Numbered from the stretch's first letter, positions 16,238 to 25,626 are shown. The stretch: 55,190 nucleotides of DNA from an uncultured Clostridia bacterium (GCA_947631115.1 CANRKB010000011.1:1-55190), one strand, 5' to 3'. A program made the numbers and translations. The notes: generated from the letters alone by a model not told the origin.

Positions 16238-17455
16238 ATGTCTGTTTATGTAAAGGAAACTGCCGACCGCTGTCTTGGCTGTAAAGTGCCTATGTGCCAG
16301 AGGGGCTGCCCCGTGCATACCTCTATCCCGCAGGTCATAAAGCTGTTTAAGGAAAACAAGCTTCGCGAAGCGGGAAAGATATTGTTTGAAAACAATCCTA
16401 TGTCGCTGGTATGCTCTATCGTCTGCGACTATGACCAGCAGTGCAGAGGAAACTGCGTTCTTGGAAAGAAAGGCGTTCCCGTAAACTTTAACGCCATAGA
16501 GAAATTCGTTTCCGACGCTTATTTCGACAGCATGACCATTGAGAAAAAAGCTCCCAAGGGAAAAAAGATAGCCGTTATAGGCGGCGGACCCGCGGGCATA
16601 ACGGTAGCGTTCAAGATGATAGCCGAGGGATATGACGTGACGATTTTTGAAGCGCGCGACGGCATCGGCGGCGTTCTTCGCTATGGTATTCCCGATTTCC
16701 GTCTTCCCCGCTCTATCTGCGACCGCTACACCAAAAAGCTCCTCGATACGGGAGTTAAAATCCGCCCGAATACCACTATAGGCGGCGCTCTTGAAATAAG
16801 CGACCTGTTCAGAGACGGCTATTCCGCCGTTTTCGCGGGAACGGGCGTATGGCGCTCGAAAACTCTCGGCATAAAGGGCGAGAGCCTTCCGAATGTTCAC
16901 TACAGCATGGACTATCTCGTAAACCCCAACGGATATGATTTGGGCGAAAAAGTCGCGATAATCGGCGTAGGAAACGCGGCGATGGACGTTGCGAGAGTTG
17001 CGCTGAGGCACGGTTCGACGACCGTTACGCTTTACGCAAGAAGCAAGAGAATTACCGCAAGCCCGCGCGAGGTTGAATACGCGACAATGGAGGGCGCGGA
17101 AATGATCTTCGGCAAGGAGATCATGGAAATCACCGAAAAGGGTCCCGTTTTCCGCACGGCTATTCTTGACGAAAACAACAAGGTCACGGGATATGAGGAC
17201 GGGCTTGAACAAGTAGAAGTAGACTCAACTGTTATCTCCATAAGCAACGGTCCTAAAAATAAACTTATACTTACTACTCCGGGACTTCAGGCAAATGAAA
17301 AGGGACTGCTCATAACCGACGAAAACTGCATGACGACCGTTCCGGGCGTATTTGCGGCAGGCGACGTCGTACAGGGCGCGCACACCGTTGTACATGCGGT
17401 AGAAGAAGCTAAGAGAGCCGCAGAAGGTATGATGAAATACCTTGAGCAAAATTAA
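16238..17455 (+). CDS. GltD-like NAD(P)-dependent FAD/iron-sulfur oxidoreductase
   Basis: A 405-residue relative of the glutamate synthase small subunit and NfnB/SudA. The N-terminus carries the cysteine-rich segment of the GltD family (CLGCKVPMCQRGCPVHTSIPQVI, later CSIVCDYDQQCRGNC). Then come the FAD motif VIGGGPAG (about residue 110), the second dinucleotide site VAIIGVGNAAMDVARVALR and the C-terminal FAD motif GVFAAGDVVQGAHTVVHAV. The ATG at 16238 follows AAGGAG; the GTG at 16226 overlaps that site and is rejected. No large GltB or NfnA subunit gene is adjacent, so the electron partner is unknown. Glutamate synthase, transhydrogenase or sulfide dehydrogenase roles cannot be separated from sequence alone. 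Confidence 0.88.
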   Translation: MSVYVKETADRCLGCKVPMCQRGCPVHTSIPQVIKLFKENKLREAGKILFENNPMSLVCSIVCDYDQQCRGNCVLGKKGVPVNFNAIEKFVSDAYFDSMTIEKKAPKGKKIAVIGGGPAGITVAFKMIAEGYDVTIFEARDGIGGVLRYGIPDFRLPRSICDRYTKKLLDTGVKIRPNTTIGGALEISDLFRDGYSAVFAGTGVWRSKTLGIKGESLPNVHYSMDYLVNPNGYDLGEKVAIIGVGNAAMDVARVALRHGSTTVTLYARSKRITASPREVEYATMEGAEMIFGKEIMEITEKGPVFRTAILDENNKVTGYEDGLEQVEVDSTVISISNGPKNKLILTTPGLQANEKGLLITDENCMTTVPGVFAAGDVVQGAHTVVHAVEEAKRAAEGMMKYLEQN

Positions 17456-17511
17456 ACGTTATTAAAATTAAGAAAACGACATATCACAACTTAACAGAAG
17501 GTATAGGCTAA

Positions 17512-18570
17512 ATGAATGTTCCTGTCATAATCCCGACATTTAATCCCAAAGAAAAAATATTTGAAGTCATAGACGGTCTTTCCAAAAAGGGCTTTGAAAA
17601 TATCATTATAATTAACGACGGAAGCAAGGCGGAATGTGCGGATATTTTCAATAGGATAGAGAAGATCCCCGAATGTATTCTGCTGCGCCATGAAGTAAAC
17701 AAAGGAAAAGGGCGCGGACTTAAAACGGGATTTGAGTATGTTTTAAAGAATTTTCCCGACTGCGACGGAGTTGTAACGACCGACGACGATGGTCAGCACA
17801 CGCCCGACGACATTATGCGGTGCGCACAAAGAATGGCAAAGGACAAAAAGGCTGTTCTGGGCGCAAGGGATTTCAAACAGGACAACGTTCCTCCGAAAAG
17901 CAAATTCGGAAACAACATGACGCGCATTGTTTTCAGACTTGTCTGCGGGATAAAGATTACCGACACCCAGACGGGGCTTAGAGCTATTCCGACAAATTAT
18001 CTTCCCCTGCTTTGCCAAATAAGCGGCGAGAGATTTGAATATGAAACGAATATGCTTCTCGAAATGAAAAGAGCGTCGCTTGATTTTGAAGAGGAAACCA
18101 TAACCACGATTTATTCCGACAACAATTCGGGTACGCACTTCAATCCCCTTACCGACTCGATAAAGATCTATGTCATAATCTTAAAATACGCCGCAAGCTC
18201 GCTTATATGCTCGCTTATTGACATTGGGCTGTTTACGCTGATAAATCTGCTGGCAATTCCCGTTTTCGGGGAAAATGAATCATTCAGAGTGTTTACAGCG
18301 ACTGCGATAGCGAGAATTATCTCCTCGCTTACAAACTATTTTGCAAATCAGCGCGGAGTGTTCCAGTCAAAACAGTCGGTAAAGAAAAGTATCGTGAGAT
18401 ACTACATTCTTGCGGCAGGACAGCTTTTGGTGTCGTTCTTGCTGGTAAACGGGCTGTCAATGCTTTTCGGCGCGCAGAGCAGCGGCTGGCAGTCGCTTAT
18501 TAAGGTGGTAATCGACACGATACTGTTCTTCTTCAGCTTTTCGATACAGAGGGACTGGGTATATAAGTAA
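17512..18570 (+). CDS. GT2 glycosyltransferase fused to a GtrA-like membrane domain
   Basis: A 352-residue protein. Residues 1-215 are a family-2 glycosyltransferase of the polyprenyl-phosphate type: VIIPTFN, IIINDGS, NKGKGRGLKTGF, the DDDGQHTPDD metal site (the usual DxD as TTDDDGQH) and the TDTQTGLRA segment. Residues about 225-352 contain four hydrophobic helices with the GtrA pattern (SLIDIGLFTLINL, ARIISSLTNYFANQRGVF, FSIQRDWVY). This fusion is known in Firmicutes and is thought to make and flip polyprenyl-phosphate-linked sugars for wall polymer decoration. The ribosome binding site is weak. It lies 56 bp after the oxidoreductase gene, probably in the same transcript, and ends at a strong terminator. 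Confidence 0.9.
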   Translation: MNVPVIIPTFNPKEKIFEVIDGLSKKGFENIIIINDGSKAECADIFNRIEKIPECILLRHEVNKGKGRGLKTGFEYVLKNFPDCDGVVTTDDDGQHTPDDIMRCAQRMAKDKKAVLGARDFKQDNVPPKSKFGNNMTRIVFRLVCGIKITDTQTGLRAIPTNYLPLLCQISGERFEYETNMLLEMKRASLDFEEETITTIYSDNNSGTHFNPLTDSIKIYVIILKYAASSLICSLIDIGLFTLINLLAIPVFGENESFRVFTATAIARIISSLTNYFANQRGVFQSKQSVKKSIVRYYILAAGQLLVSFLLVNGLSMLFGAQSSGWQSLIKVVIDTILFFFSFSIQRDWVYK

Positions 18571-18598
18571 CTCAAGTTTTTATAAATAAAGCAAAATA

Positions 18599-18636
18599 AC
18601 AATTGAGGGCAGTCAGCTGCCCTCAATTTTTTTTAT
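18599..18636. terminator. Strong bidirectional terminator
   Basis: Perfect 12-bp stem (AATTGAGGGCAG/CTGCCCTCAATT, tetraloop TCAG) followed by eight further T. It lies between the glycosyltransferase and the convergent giant surface gene and serves both. Confidence 0.95.
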
Positions 18637-21600
18637 TTACCTTGACTTTTTCTTAGATTTTGCAGCGCAAGTAACAAATGCAGATATTGACACAAGCATT
18701 ATTCCCACAAAGACGCCGTTCGGGCTTCCTGTCGGAGGCACATCGGGCTTTTCTTCGGGTTTTTCTTCGGGATTTTCGGGCTGAACTTCCTTAGCGCCGC
18801 AAAGCGTGCAGACGCCGTCTTCAAAGATATGTTCGCCATATTCTTCTATCTCTCCGCATACGCACTCGCGATAGTGATGCTCGGAATCATACTTCCATTC
18901 GCCAAATTCGTGAACATGGTCGGTCGGCAAGCGCTCTATAACTTCGCCGTCAGCTAACTTTTCGCCGCAGCCGAGGCAGTAGGTGTCGCCCGTATAGCCT
19001 TCTTCTTCGGTTGTTGCGGGTTTATGTCCTACGATGTGAGTTCCGCCGCTATGATTTGCAACATCCTTTTCGGTGTACTCATAGCCGCATACCTCGCAGT
19101 GCTTTCCGCTCTCGCATGTCGCAGTGCCGCCCGTATGAGCAGCCTTGGCGCTCTTCACATGACAGTTGGGATTTGTGCAGGCTGTCTGATGTCCTGTCTC
19201 ATCGGAGGTTACATTTCCTGCAAAGTTATGCTTTAGTGCTTTTTCAATTACAGCCTTACAGTCTTTGCAGAGAACTTCTGTTTCGCAGTTATTGTCCTCT
19301 TCCGTAGGAGTGTGCTTTGTTATTTCCCTGTAACCGCAAACTTTACATTCGCGATAGTGGTTTTCTCCGTCGGCAACATAATCGCCGAATGTATGTTCAG
19401 CAAGGTCTTCTACATGACCGCAGCTGCACTCGTGATAATGATGCTGTGCATTATACAGCCAGCCGTTGTAGGAATGTTCATGCCCCTCGGGCAGGCGCTC
19501 TATAGCTTCACCCTTTGAAATAAGCTCGCCGCAGCTTTCACAATATGTGTCGCCCGTATACCCCTCTGCTTCGGTCGTCGCGGGTTTATAGCCGTCGAGC
19601 CTTGTTTCGCCGATATGGTTTTTCGGGTCTTTTTCGGTGTATTCAATTCCGCAAAGCTCGCAGTGCGCGCCGCTTACACATGAAGCTGTTCCGCCTATAT
19701 GCGCAGCCTTTTCGCTTGTATGGCGGCAGTTTTCATTTATGCACGCTACCCAGTGTCCCGTCTTATCGCCCTCTACTCTTCCCGCAAAATTATGACTTTG
19801 CGCGGGGACTATTACAGCGTTGCAATAAATGCAGGTTATAGCCGTTTCACAGTTATAGTCTTCGGGCGTATGCTCGTGAACGCCTGTCTGACGGTAACCG
19901 CAGTCGAGGCACTGACGGTAATGTGCGTCGCCGTCATTATGATAGAAATCAAATGAATGTTCTTTTATAGAGCTTGAGTCTATCTCGCCGCAGCCCGAGC
20001 AAGAGAGCCAGTGTTCATTGTCATTGTGTCCTTCTACACTGAAATCGTGTTCATGTACTTCATCAAGAACAGGTATGACCTTTCCCGCAGACAATACCTG
20101 CTGACAGCCGAGGCAGTAAAGGTCGCCCGTATATCCCTCTGAATCGTAGGTTGCTTCTTTTTCGTTTCTGAGTTCCGTTCCGCCGACATGATTATTTGGA
20201 TCTACCTTTCCATAATGAGTATGGCAAAGGTCGCACTCCGCTTCGCTGCAGCAAGTAGCCGCAGTTCCTTGAACATGAGCTTCATGCTTTTCAGCGTCGC
20301 AGTCGGGGTTTGTACATTCGAGCAGGTGGGTGTTTTCGTTGCCGCTTCCCTGTTTTACCGCCCAGGAGTGTTCCGCGCCTGCGGCTATCATTTCATATCC
20401 GCAATCATCGCAGAGCGTAGGCGTTGTACAATCGTTGTCGCTCGTTCCGTTATGCACGAATCTTAGCTGAGCGTCGCAGCCCTTTATCGTACAGTTATGA
20501 TAATGGAATTCGCTGTTTGTATGCCAGTCTTCACACCAGCTATGCTCAAGCAATGCGGGAAGGACTGTATATCCACACGTCGGGCAAGTTACCGCCTTAT
20601 GGCAGTCGCCCTCGTATCCGTCTTCCGCCGACTTGTCGTGAGGCTGTACATCGCTTAAAACTATCTTGCAGACAGCACATTCAAGGTGATGTCCCGTTTC
20701 ATCTGCAACATAAACCTCTTCATGGTCGTGGTTTGCTCTCGAATATCCGCAGCCGGTGCAGACGTCGTCTACAAAGGTATGTTTGCTTACATAATTGCCC
20801 GTAGTATACTGATAGTTGCAGCCGTTTTCCACGCAACGGCGCGAATGAAGTTCAGCCTCATGTCCGGGTACGGGAGCAAGGAGCGTGGAACTGAATGGTG
20901 AATGATTAGATTTTGCGCTCTTTATTTCAATTCCGCATGCAGCGCATTTTACAGCGGTCGTACAGTCGCCGTCGTCTGTTCCGAAGTGTGTTTCGGTCTG
21001 TATAAAATCGCAGTTTTTGCAATCGCGGTAATGGTTGTTTTTGTCCCACGCCAGCTGATAATAATCGCCGAATTCATGCGCTTTCGCGGGGATAATTACC
21101 TTTCTGCATACCTTGCAGCGTGCTTCGGTCTCGCAGTTGTTGTCGTCTGTATAAACGTGCTTTCCTGTCGCGGGAGTCGTCTTTTCATAGCTGTCGCCGC
21201 ATACCGTACACTGATATACTTCAACGCCGTCGGTTGCGCAAGTCTCGGAAACCGTCTTTATGACAATATAGTTATGTTCGCCGCCGAGAGCTTCTACTTC
21301 TGTAGTATAAGAATCGCCGCAGTATCCGCAGGTGTGCCTGATAGTTCCCTTATCGGTACACGTTGGATTTTTCGTCATCTCGATTTTGTAAGAATGAAGC
21401 GAACTATCCGCGGGCAGCTCTTCGGTTTCCTTATAACCGCAAACCGAGCATACCCATTCTCTAAGACCGTTTTCCTTACAGGTCGGAGCTTTTACCGTCT
21501 TCCATACGCCCGTATGCGCTTTATTCGGCTCCATGGGAGAAGAGAATTGTTCTCCGCAGTCCGCGCATACCGACATCTTTACTTTTTCCTTTGTGCAGTC

Positions 21601-24600
21601 GCCGCAGGGTGACGCCGCAAAGCTGCTTCCTACAAAGTGAGCGTGGGTCGGTATCTCCATAACGCTGCGTATTGCTCCGCACTCCGTGCATACCTCATAA
21701 GATATGCCGTCTATATCACAAGCTGCCTCTTTTACGAAAGGCATCCAGTTATGTTGTGCGGCAGCGCTTTCTGTTCCGCTTGTTTCAACTTCGATATAGC
21801 TGCACTTTGTGCATTTCTTAACCGTATAAGTAAGTCCGTCGCAAGTAGATGTTATTTTCTCGACATTTGAAAGGTCGTGCGTGTGGTCAGACTTTTTAAT
21901 TGCCTTGTTATAGCTTTCAAAAGGAGCATAGAACCTTCCGCAATCCCTGCACTTATACATTGTAACTTCATATTCATTCTTAGTGCAGGAATCCTCAAAT
22001 ACAAAGGTAGAACGTCCCGCAAGGAAACCATGAGCGTTAGTTACCTTTATCTCGCGGGTCACCGTCGAATCGCCCTTTACGGCGGTTATCTTGTAATTAT
22101 AAGATTCGCCTGCATTAGATGGAGCTTCGAGAGTAAATGATTTGCCGGGGGTGTAATTCTTTGTTCCGCCGTGTCCCGAAACGGTTATTGAATCAGCTCC
22201 GAGAACGTTTACTGTCGGCGCGCCGCAGAATATATCGGAATCTTTTCCTCGGGTAATTGTATAAAAATCCTGGTTCGGAACGACAACTATAACGGGTTCA
22301 GCCGAAACTACCTTAGGAACTACCGCAACTACTCCCGCTTTTTCTTCCTCAGCCTTTACGGTCTTAGGAACAAAGGATACATTGAGCATATCGTTTGCGC
22401 CGATTATTTCATAATAACCAAGCTTGAAAGTGCCGTCAGCGCCGACTGCTATATTACGTCCGCCGAATGAAACAACGTCTACGGCATATCCTTCCTTGGC
22501 TTCAACCTTGAATGTATGGCTTTCGCCCTCTTCAAATGAGATAAAGCCCTCAGCTCCGACAGCGGGAACGCCGTCGCAAGTAACAGAGCCGTTTCCGTCT
22601 GTTTTTACGATTATGTTATGGTCTTTTTCCATTTCGTCAGCGCTTACTTGAGAAGCGTCGAGCGCAACTATCTCAAACGGCGAGAAAGAATCGCAGAGTA
22701 TTACCAGACCATACTGCGTAACTGCGAGCGGAATTTCTTCAACGGAAATTATATCGTCGCCGTATTTGTGTCCGGGTTTATTTTCGTTTCCGCAATGCTT
22801 TGTTTCAGAGCAGCGTGTAAAGTGATAAGCCTTGAAGACTACCTCTTTGTTCGCAACGTCTTCCGCGTCATAGCCCTCGGGGAAACCGAGCTGCATTCTC
22901 AGGCTCTCGCCCTCGAGAACTACTGTCATTTTGCAAAGACGCGTAAAGTTTATCTCGTACATTTTACTGCTCTTTATCGCAGACTCGGGAATGGTTGTAT
23001 ATTCGTCGAACGCCTCGGTAACTTCGTTATACTTAGCGCGGCTCATTCCGTCTTCTGTTCCTATTTCTTCAACGGTGAGCATAAGACGACCGTTCATATC
23101 GTCTATCTTCATCTGCTTCTGAAGCTCTTCGAGAGAAGTCTTGGAACCGTCTGTTCCCTCTGCGGCGAGCTTGCTTAGATCAAGGTCGTCGGGATTATCG
23201 AGAAGATAAGGACGTCCCCAGAGAGCCCAGTCAATGCCCTGGCTGCGGTATGCCATAGGACATACCGATGTTGACATAATGTAGCTCCAGGAGTTGGGAG
23301 CTTTATTTGAACGGCTGCCTACAAGTCCCGTGATTTGGAAATCATAAAGCGTCAGGTCGTCGGACCAGTTCGTACTTGCCCTGAACTTATATTCCAAGCC
23401 CTTTACAAAACAGTTTTCGGGATCGTGTACATGATCCTTATCACAATCATAGAGCCATGTAACCACGCCGTCGTCTATAATATAGTCGCCGTCGAGGTCG
23501 GCAGAAGTCTTTGAAACAAGTTTCATTTCAAAGATCTCACCGTCTCTGTCCTGCTGGTATGTGGCAAATTTTACCTGTATAGGCTCGCTTGCCGCTCTTC
23601 TGTAATCTTCGGTCTCGGGCGCGCCCTGATTAGTTATGCCGACAGTGCTTATATCGGACAGAACGGGGTGGTACATCTTGTCGTCAAATTCGATATGAAT
23701 ATTAAACGTCTGTCTTGTATCAAGCTGACCCGTGGGAGCGGGAGACTGTCTGTAAATGCATGGAGCAGCCTCAAATGCCGCAGCGGCATTATAAAGAAGC
23801 TCTGTCTGCGCGATTATATCCGAGCCGTCGCCCTGATAAAATCCAGTTTCGGGATCTTTGGAAAGCCCGTTTGACTCGGGACGGTTGCCCCATGTTTCAA
23901 ATCCTTTCGGACGTCTGGTAGTAAGCGCAAACTCAACATACTCGCAGGTTGCGGTGTAGAGTTTCAAGTATTTGTCCGTATCGTAGAAAAACTCATTATT
24001 TTCCGAAAGTACAAGCGCCGCCGCAACATAATACCAGTCCGCCATACTGTGAGAAGTACCGTCGGGATGCTGATCGTACATTTTTATAAGCAGGTAAACG
24101 CCCTGTTCTGCGGCTTTGCCCATACCCATACCGTTGTAGTCAACGGTAAACTGACCCGCAGTTTCGCCTTCCATTTCGCCGTTTGCGGTATAGGAAACGT
24201 GAAGACCCGTTACGGAGTCGTTATAAACTTCGTCGCCGTTATAAGTAGACTGCTCTATTTCGGGATATGTAAAGCTCATGTTGCCGCTCGAAACTACTCC
24301 CGAAGGAAGCCAGTTATTTCCGACTACTTCGCTTCCGACAAGGAGATAGCTGTCAACCTCGCCGCCGTCGTTTCCTTTGCCGTCGCCTTCGATGCGTTTT
24401 CCGTCCTTATCGAGGCGAATAGGGTCGTCCCATGTAGCGTCGAGAGCATACCATTTATCCCCTATTTGAACTTCGTTCCACATATGCATTTCGGGAGAAT
24501 TTCCCGAGTTCTGTATACCGTGTACAAGCACGCAAGGAATTCCGAGCCTGTTTAAAACCGCCTGCATTATGCGGGCATAGCCCTCGCAGACGCCCTCGTG

Positions 24601-25278
24601 TGTAACAAGAGAATAGATAGTGCGTATATACGGCGCGTTTTCGAGCTTGCACTCCGTTTCAAACTTATAAGAAATGCTCTTTGTAACGGTGTCGTGTACA
24701 AGCTTTACCTTGCGCGCGTCAGCGTCGGCGCTGCTGAGTCCCGTAACATCAAGGTCGTTCGCGGCGTTTACTATTTGAGCTAATGCGGCTAAAACCTTTG
24801 CGTCCATTTTTTCAACGTCCGCAGCTTTAAGTCCCGGAAGAAGATAGGTATCGGCTCTTCCTATGCCCATGTAAACGGCATATTCTCCCGATTCCTTTTT
24901 CCCAACGCGCATAGAAATATACGAGCTGTCGAAATACCATGCTTCGGGACATTCAAGATCGAACGCGTCCTTTGCCGCGGAAAAGTTATCCGAAAGCGTC
25001 GGATCTCCGGCTAAATAGGCTTCGAGCGTTTCGGAGCTTACCGCGCCTTTTTCAACAAGATCTACGGTCTTTGTTCCGCCTTTAAGGCTGCCGTCCTCAT
25101 ACATCTCAAAAAGGACGTCATATATTTTCTTCGCCTCGGGGCTCAACTGATCGTAGAAATAATGATAAGTTTTTGTATTTACCGCGGCTACCGCTTTGAA
25201 CATATCGAGCCTGAATACCGACAGGCAGCCGAAAGCAACGGCAAATGCAAGAATACAGCTCATTACCTTTTTAAACAT
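18637..25278 (-). CDS. Giant secreted protein: transglutaminase-like domain plus ~30 CxxC modules and sortase-like tail
   Basis: The start is the ATG at 25278 after AGGGGG (a longer frame to 25323 has no site), giving 2213 residues. A signal peptide (MFKKVMSCILAFAVAF...) is followed by a transglutaminase-like domain with the triad Cys (~229, HEGVCEGYAR), His (~265, MHMWNEV) and Asp (~279, LDATWDDP). A long unassigned region comes next, then an InlB-B-repeat-like segment (VKTDGNGSVTCDGVPAVG...GYAVDVVSF). From about residue 1150 onward lie roughly thirty CxxC-type units (CTECG, CSVCG, CEVCG and similar), many as pairs with His-rich linkers (NHYRECKVCGYR). The last two ~140-residue blocks are near copies (HNFAG...GYTGDTYC). 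The C-terminus has PPTGSP, a hydrophobic helix and KSKKKSR, a sortase-type signal. The substrate is unknown. Confidence 0.88.
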   Translation of the reverse strand: MFKKVMSCILAFAVAFGCLSVFRLDMFKAVAAVNTKTYHYFYDQLSPEAKKIYDVLFEMYEDGSLKGGTKTVDLVEKGAVSSETLEAYLAGDPTLSDNFSAAKDAFDLECPEAWYFDSSYISMRVGKKESGEYAVYMGIGRADTYLLPGLKAADVEKMDAKVLAALAQIVNAANDLDVTGLSSADADARKVKLVHDTVTKSISYKFETECKLENAPYIRTIYSLVTHEGVCEGYARIMQAVLNRLGIPCVLVHGIQNSGNSPEMHMWNEVQIGDKWYALDATWDDPIRLDKDGKRIEGDGKGNDGGEVDSYLLVGSEVVGNNWLPSGVVSSGNMSFTYPEIEQSTYNGDEVYNDSVTGLHVSYTANGEMEGETAGQFTVDYNGMGMGKAAEQGVYLLIKMYDQHPDGTSHSMADWYYVAAALVLSENNEFFYDTDKYLKLYTATCEYVEFALTTRRPKGFETWGNRPESNGLSKDPETGFYQGDGSDIIAQTELLYNAAAAFEAAPCIYRQSPAPTGQLDTRQTFNIHIEFDDKMYHPVLSDISTVGITNQGAPETEDYRRAASEPIQVKFATYQQDRDGEIFEMKLVSKTSADLDGDYIIDDGVVTWLYDCDKDHVHDPENCFVKGLEYKFRASTNWSDDLTLYDFQITGLVGSRSNKAPNSWSYIMSTSVCPMAYRSQGIDWALWGRPYLLDNPDDLDLSKLAAEGTDGSKTSLEELQKQMKIDDMNGRLMLTVEEIGTEDGMSRAKYNEVTEAFDEYTTIPESAIKSSKMYEINFTRLCKMTVVLEGESLRMQLGFPEGYDAEDVANKEVVFKAYHFTRCSETKHCGNENKPGHKYGDDIISVEEIPLAVTQYGLVILCDSFSPFEIVALDASQVSADEMEKDHNIIVKTDGNGSVTCDGVPAVGAEGFISFEEGESHTFKVEAKEGYAVDVVSFGGRNIAVGADGTFKLGYYEIIGANDMLNVSFVPKTVKAEEEKAGVVAVVPKVVSAEPVIVVVPNQDFYTITRGKDSDIFCGAPTVNVLGADSITVSGHGGTKNYTPGKSFTLEAPSNAGESYNYKITAVKGDSTVTREIKVTNAHGFLAGRSTFVFEDSCTKNEYEVTMYKCRDCGRFYAPFESYNKAIKKSDHTHDLSNVEKITSTCDGLTYTVKKCTKCSYIEVETSGTESAAAQHNWMPFVKEAACDIDGISYEVCTECGAIRSVMEIPTHAHFVGSSFAASPCGDCTKEKVKMSVCADCGEQFSSPMEPNKAHTGVWKTVKAPTCKENGLREWVCSVCGYKETEELPADSSLHSYKIEMTKNPTCTDKGTIRHTCGYCGDSYTTEVEALGGEHNYIVIKTVSETCATDGVEVYQCTVCGDSYEKTTPATGKHVYTDDNNCETEARCKVCRKVIIPAKAHEFGDYYQLAWDKNNHYRDCKNCDFIQTETHFGTDDGDCTTAVKCAACGIEIKSAKSNHSPFSSTLLAPVPGHEAELHSRRCVENGCNYQYTTGNYVSKHTFVDDVCTGCGYSRANHDHEEVYVADETGHHLECAVCKIVLSDVQPHDKSAEDGYEGDCHKAVTCPTCGYTVLPALLEHSWCEDWHTNSEFHYHNCTIKGCDAQLRFVHNGTSDNDCTTPTLCDDCGYEMIAAGAEHSWAVKQGSGNENTHLLECTNPDCDAEKHEAHVQGTAATCCSEAECDLCHTHYGKVDPNNHVGGTELRNEKEATYDSEGYTGDLYCLGCQQVLSAGKVIPVLDEVHEHDFSVEGHNDNEHWLSCSGCGEIDSSSIKEHSFDFYHNDGDAHYRQCLDCGYRQTGVHEHTPEDYNCETAITCIYCNAVIVPAQSHNFAGRVEGDKTGHWVACINENCRHTSEKAAHIGGTASCVSGAHCELCGIEYTEKDPKNHIGETRLDGYKPATTEAEGYTGDTYCESCGELISKGEAIERLPEGHEHSYNGWLYNAQHHYHECSCGHVEDLAEHTFGDYVADGENHYRECKVCGYREITKHTPTEEDNNCETEVLCKDCKAVIEKALKHNFAGNVTSDETGHQTACTNPNCHVKSAKAAHTGGTATCESGKHCEVCGYEYTEKDVANHSGGTHIVGHKPATTEEEGYTGDTYCLGCGEKLADGEVIERLPTDHVHEFGEWKYDSEHHYRECVCGEIEEYGEHIFEDGVCTLCGAKEVQPENPEEKPEEKPDVPPTGSPNGVFVGIMLVSISAFVTCAAKSKKKSR

Positions 25279-25341
25279 AATATTTTCCCCCTTTTTTATC
25301 TGTATATAGTTATATATAAACAATTGCGAAATAATAAGCTA

Positions 25342-25450
25342 TTCAGACTGTATATAAAGCCCCACCTGCGTCGTCAGCGTCACTGCAACAGCCACAAAGG
25401 CTAGTTGCAGTGGCGCTTCCTAGCATCTGGGGCTTTCTATACAGTCTGAA
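25342..25450 (-). ncRNA. Structured 5' leader element: 109-nt near-perfect hairpin
   Basis: Bases 25342-25364 pair with 25428-25450 (22 of 23 positions). A short TGC/GCA helix follows between two internal loops. Then 25376-25389 pairs with 25404-25417 (14 bp, one G-U), topped by a bulged A, a 4-bp stem and the loop ACAAA. The element lies in the ~270-nt leader between the promoter at 25559-25587 and the start codon at 25278, and no U-run follows, so it is not a simple terminator. It could be a cis-regulatory RNA, an mRNA stabiliser or a small palindromic mobile repeat. I recognise no known riboswitch consensus in it. Confidence 0.55.
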
Positions 25451-25462
25451 ACTTTAATTTTT

Positions 25463-25474
25463 AAACAGTCTGTT
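25463..25474. repeat. AACAGtCTGTT palindrome in the leader
   Basis: An 11-bp palindrome (AACAG-T-CTGTT) just upstream of the large hairpin. The same CAGTCTG/CAGACTG word forms the ends of that hairpin, so three copies lie within 135 bp. It may be an operator-like site or part of the repeat. Confidence 0.4.
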
Positions 25475-25558
25475 ATTTATTCTCCGCATCTAAACGCAAA
25501 AAACAAATTCTCCCATAAAAGAGTTTAAGCAACATTATTCCGCAATTTTTGTGTTATC

Positions 25559-25587
25559 ATTGTATCATAAAAGAATCCGGTTGTCAA
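25559..25587 (-). promoter_or_regulatory. Sigma-A promoter of the giant surface gene
   Basis: On the minus strand, TTGACA (25587-25582) and TACAAT (25564-25559) with a 17-bp spacer. The resulting transcript would have an unusually long leader of about 270 nt containing the large hairpin. Confidence 0.8.
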
Positions 25588-25626
25588 GCACTTTAAAAAA
25601 ATTATTTTATAGTTAAACAGTTTGTA

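Noticed and set aside
18800-21200. Repetitive DNA considered as a CRISPR array
   Set aside because: Repeat units are coding (CxxC modules in one open frame), vary in length and sequence, and lack constant repeats with unique spacers; no cas genes are present.
20902-21612. 236-codon plus-strand frame and many others inside the giant gene
   Set aside because: They are antisense to the CxxC repeats, whose biased codons keep other frames open.
25340-25450. Leader hairpin considered as a rho-independent terminator
   Set aside because: No U-run follows the stem on either strand, the stem is much longer than usual, and a proper terminator for the upstream gene exists at 25627-25684.
25342-25450. 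Leader element considered as a cobalamin or c-di-GMP riboswitch
   Set aside because: A GCCACTG word and a GGDEF gene in the window prompted the idea, but the B12 box and the GEMM core motifs are absent and the fold is one long hairpin without a junction.
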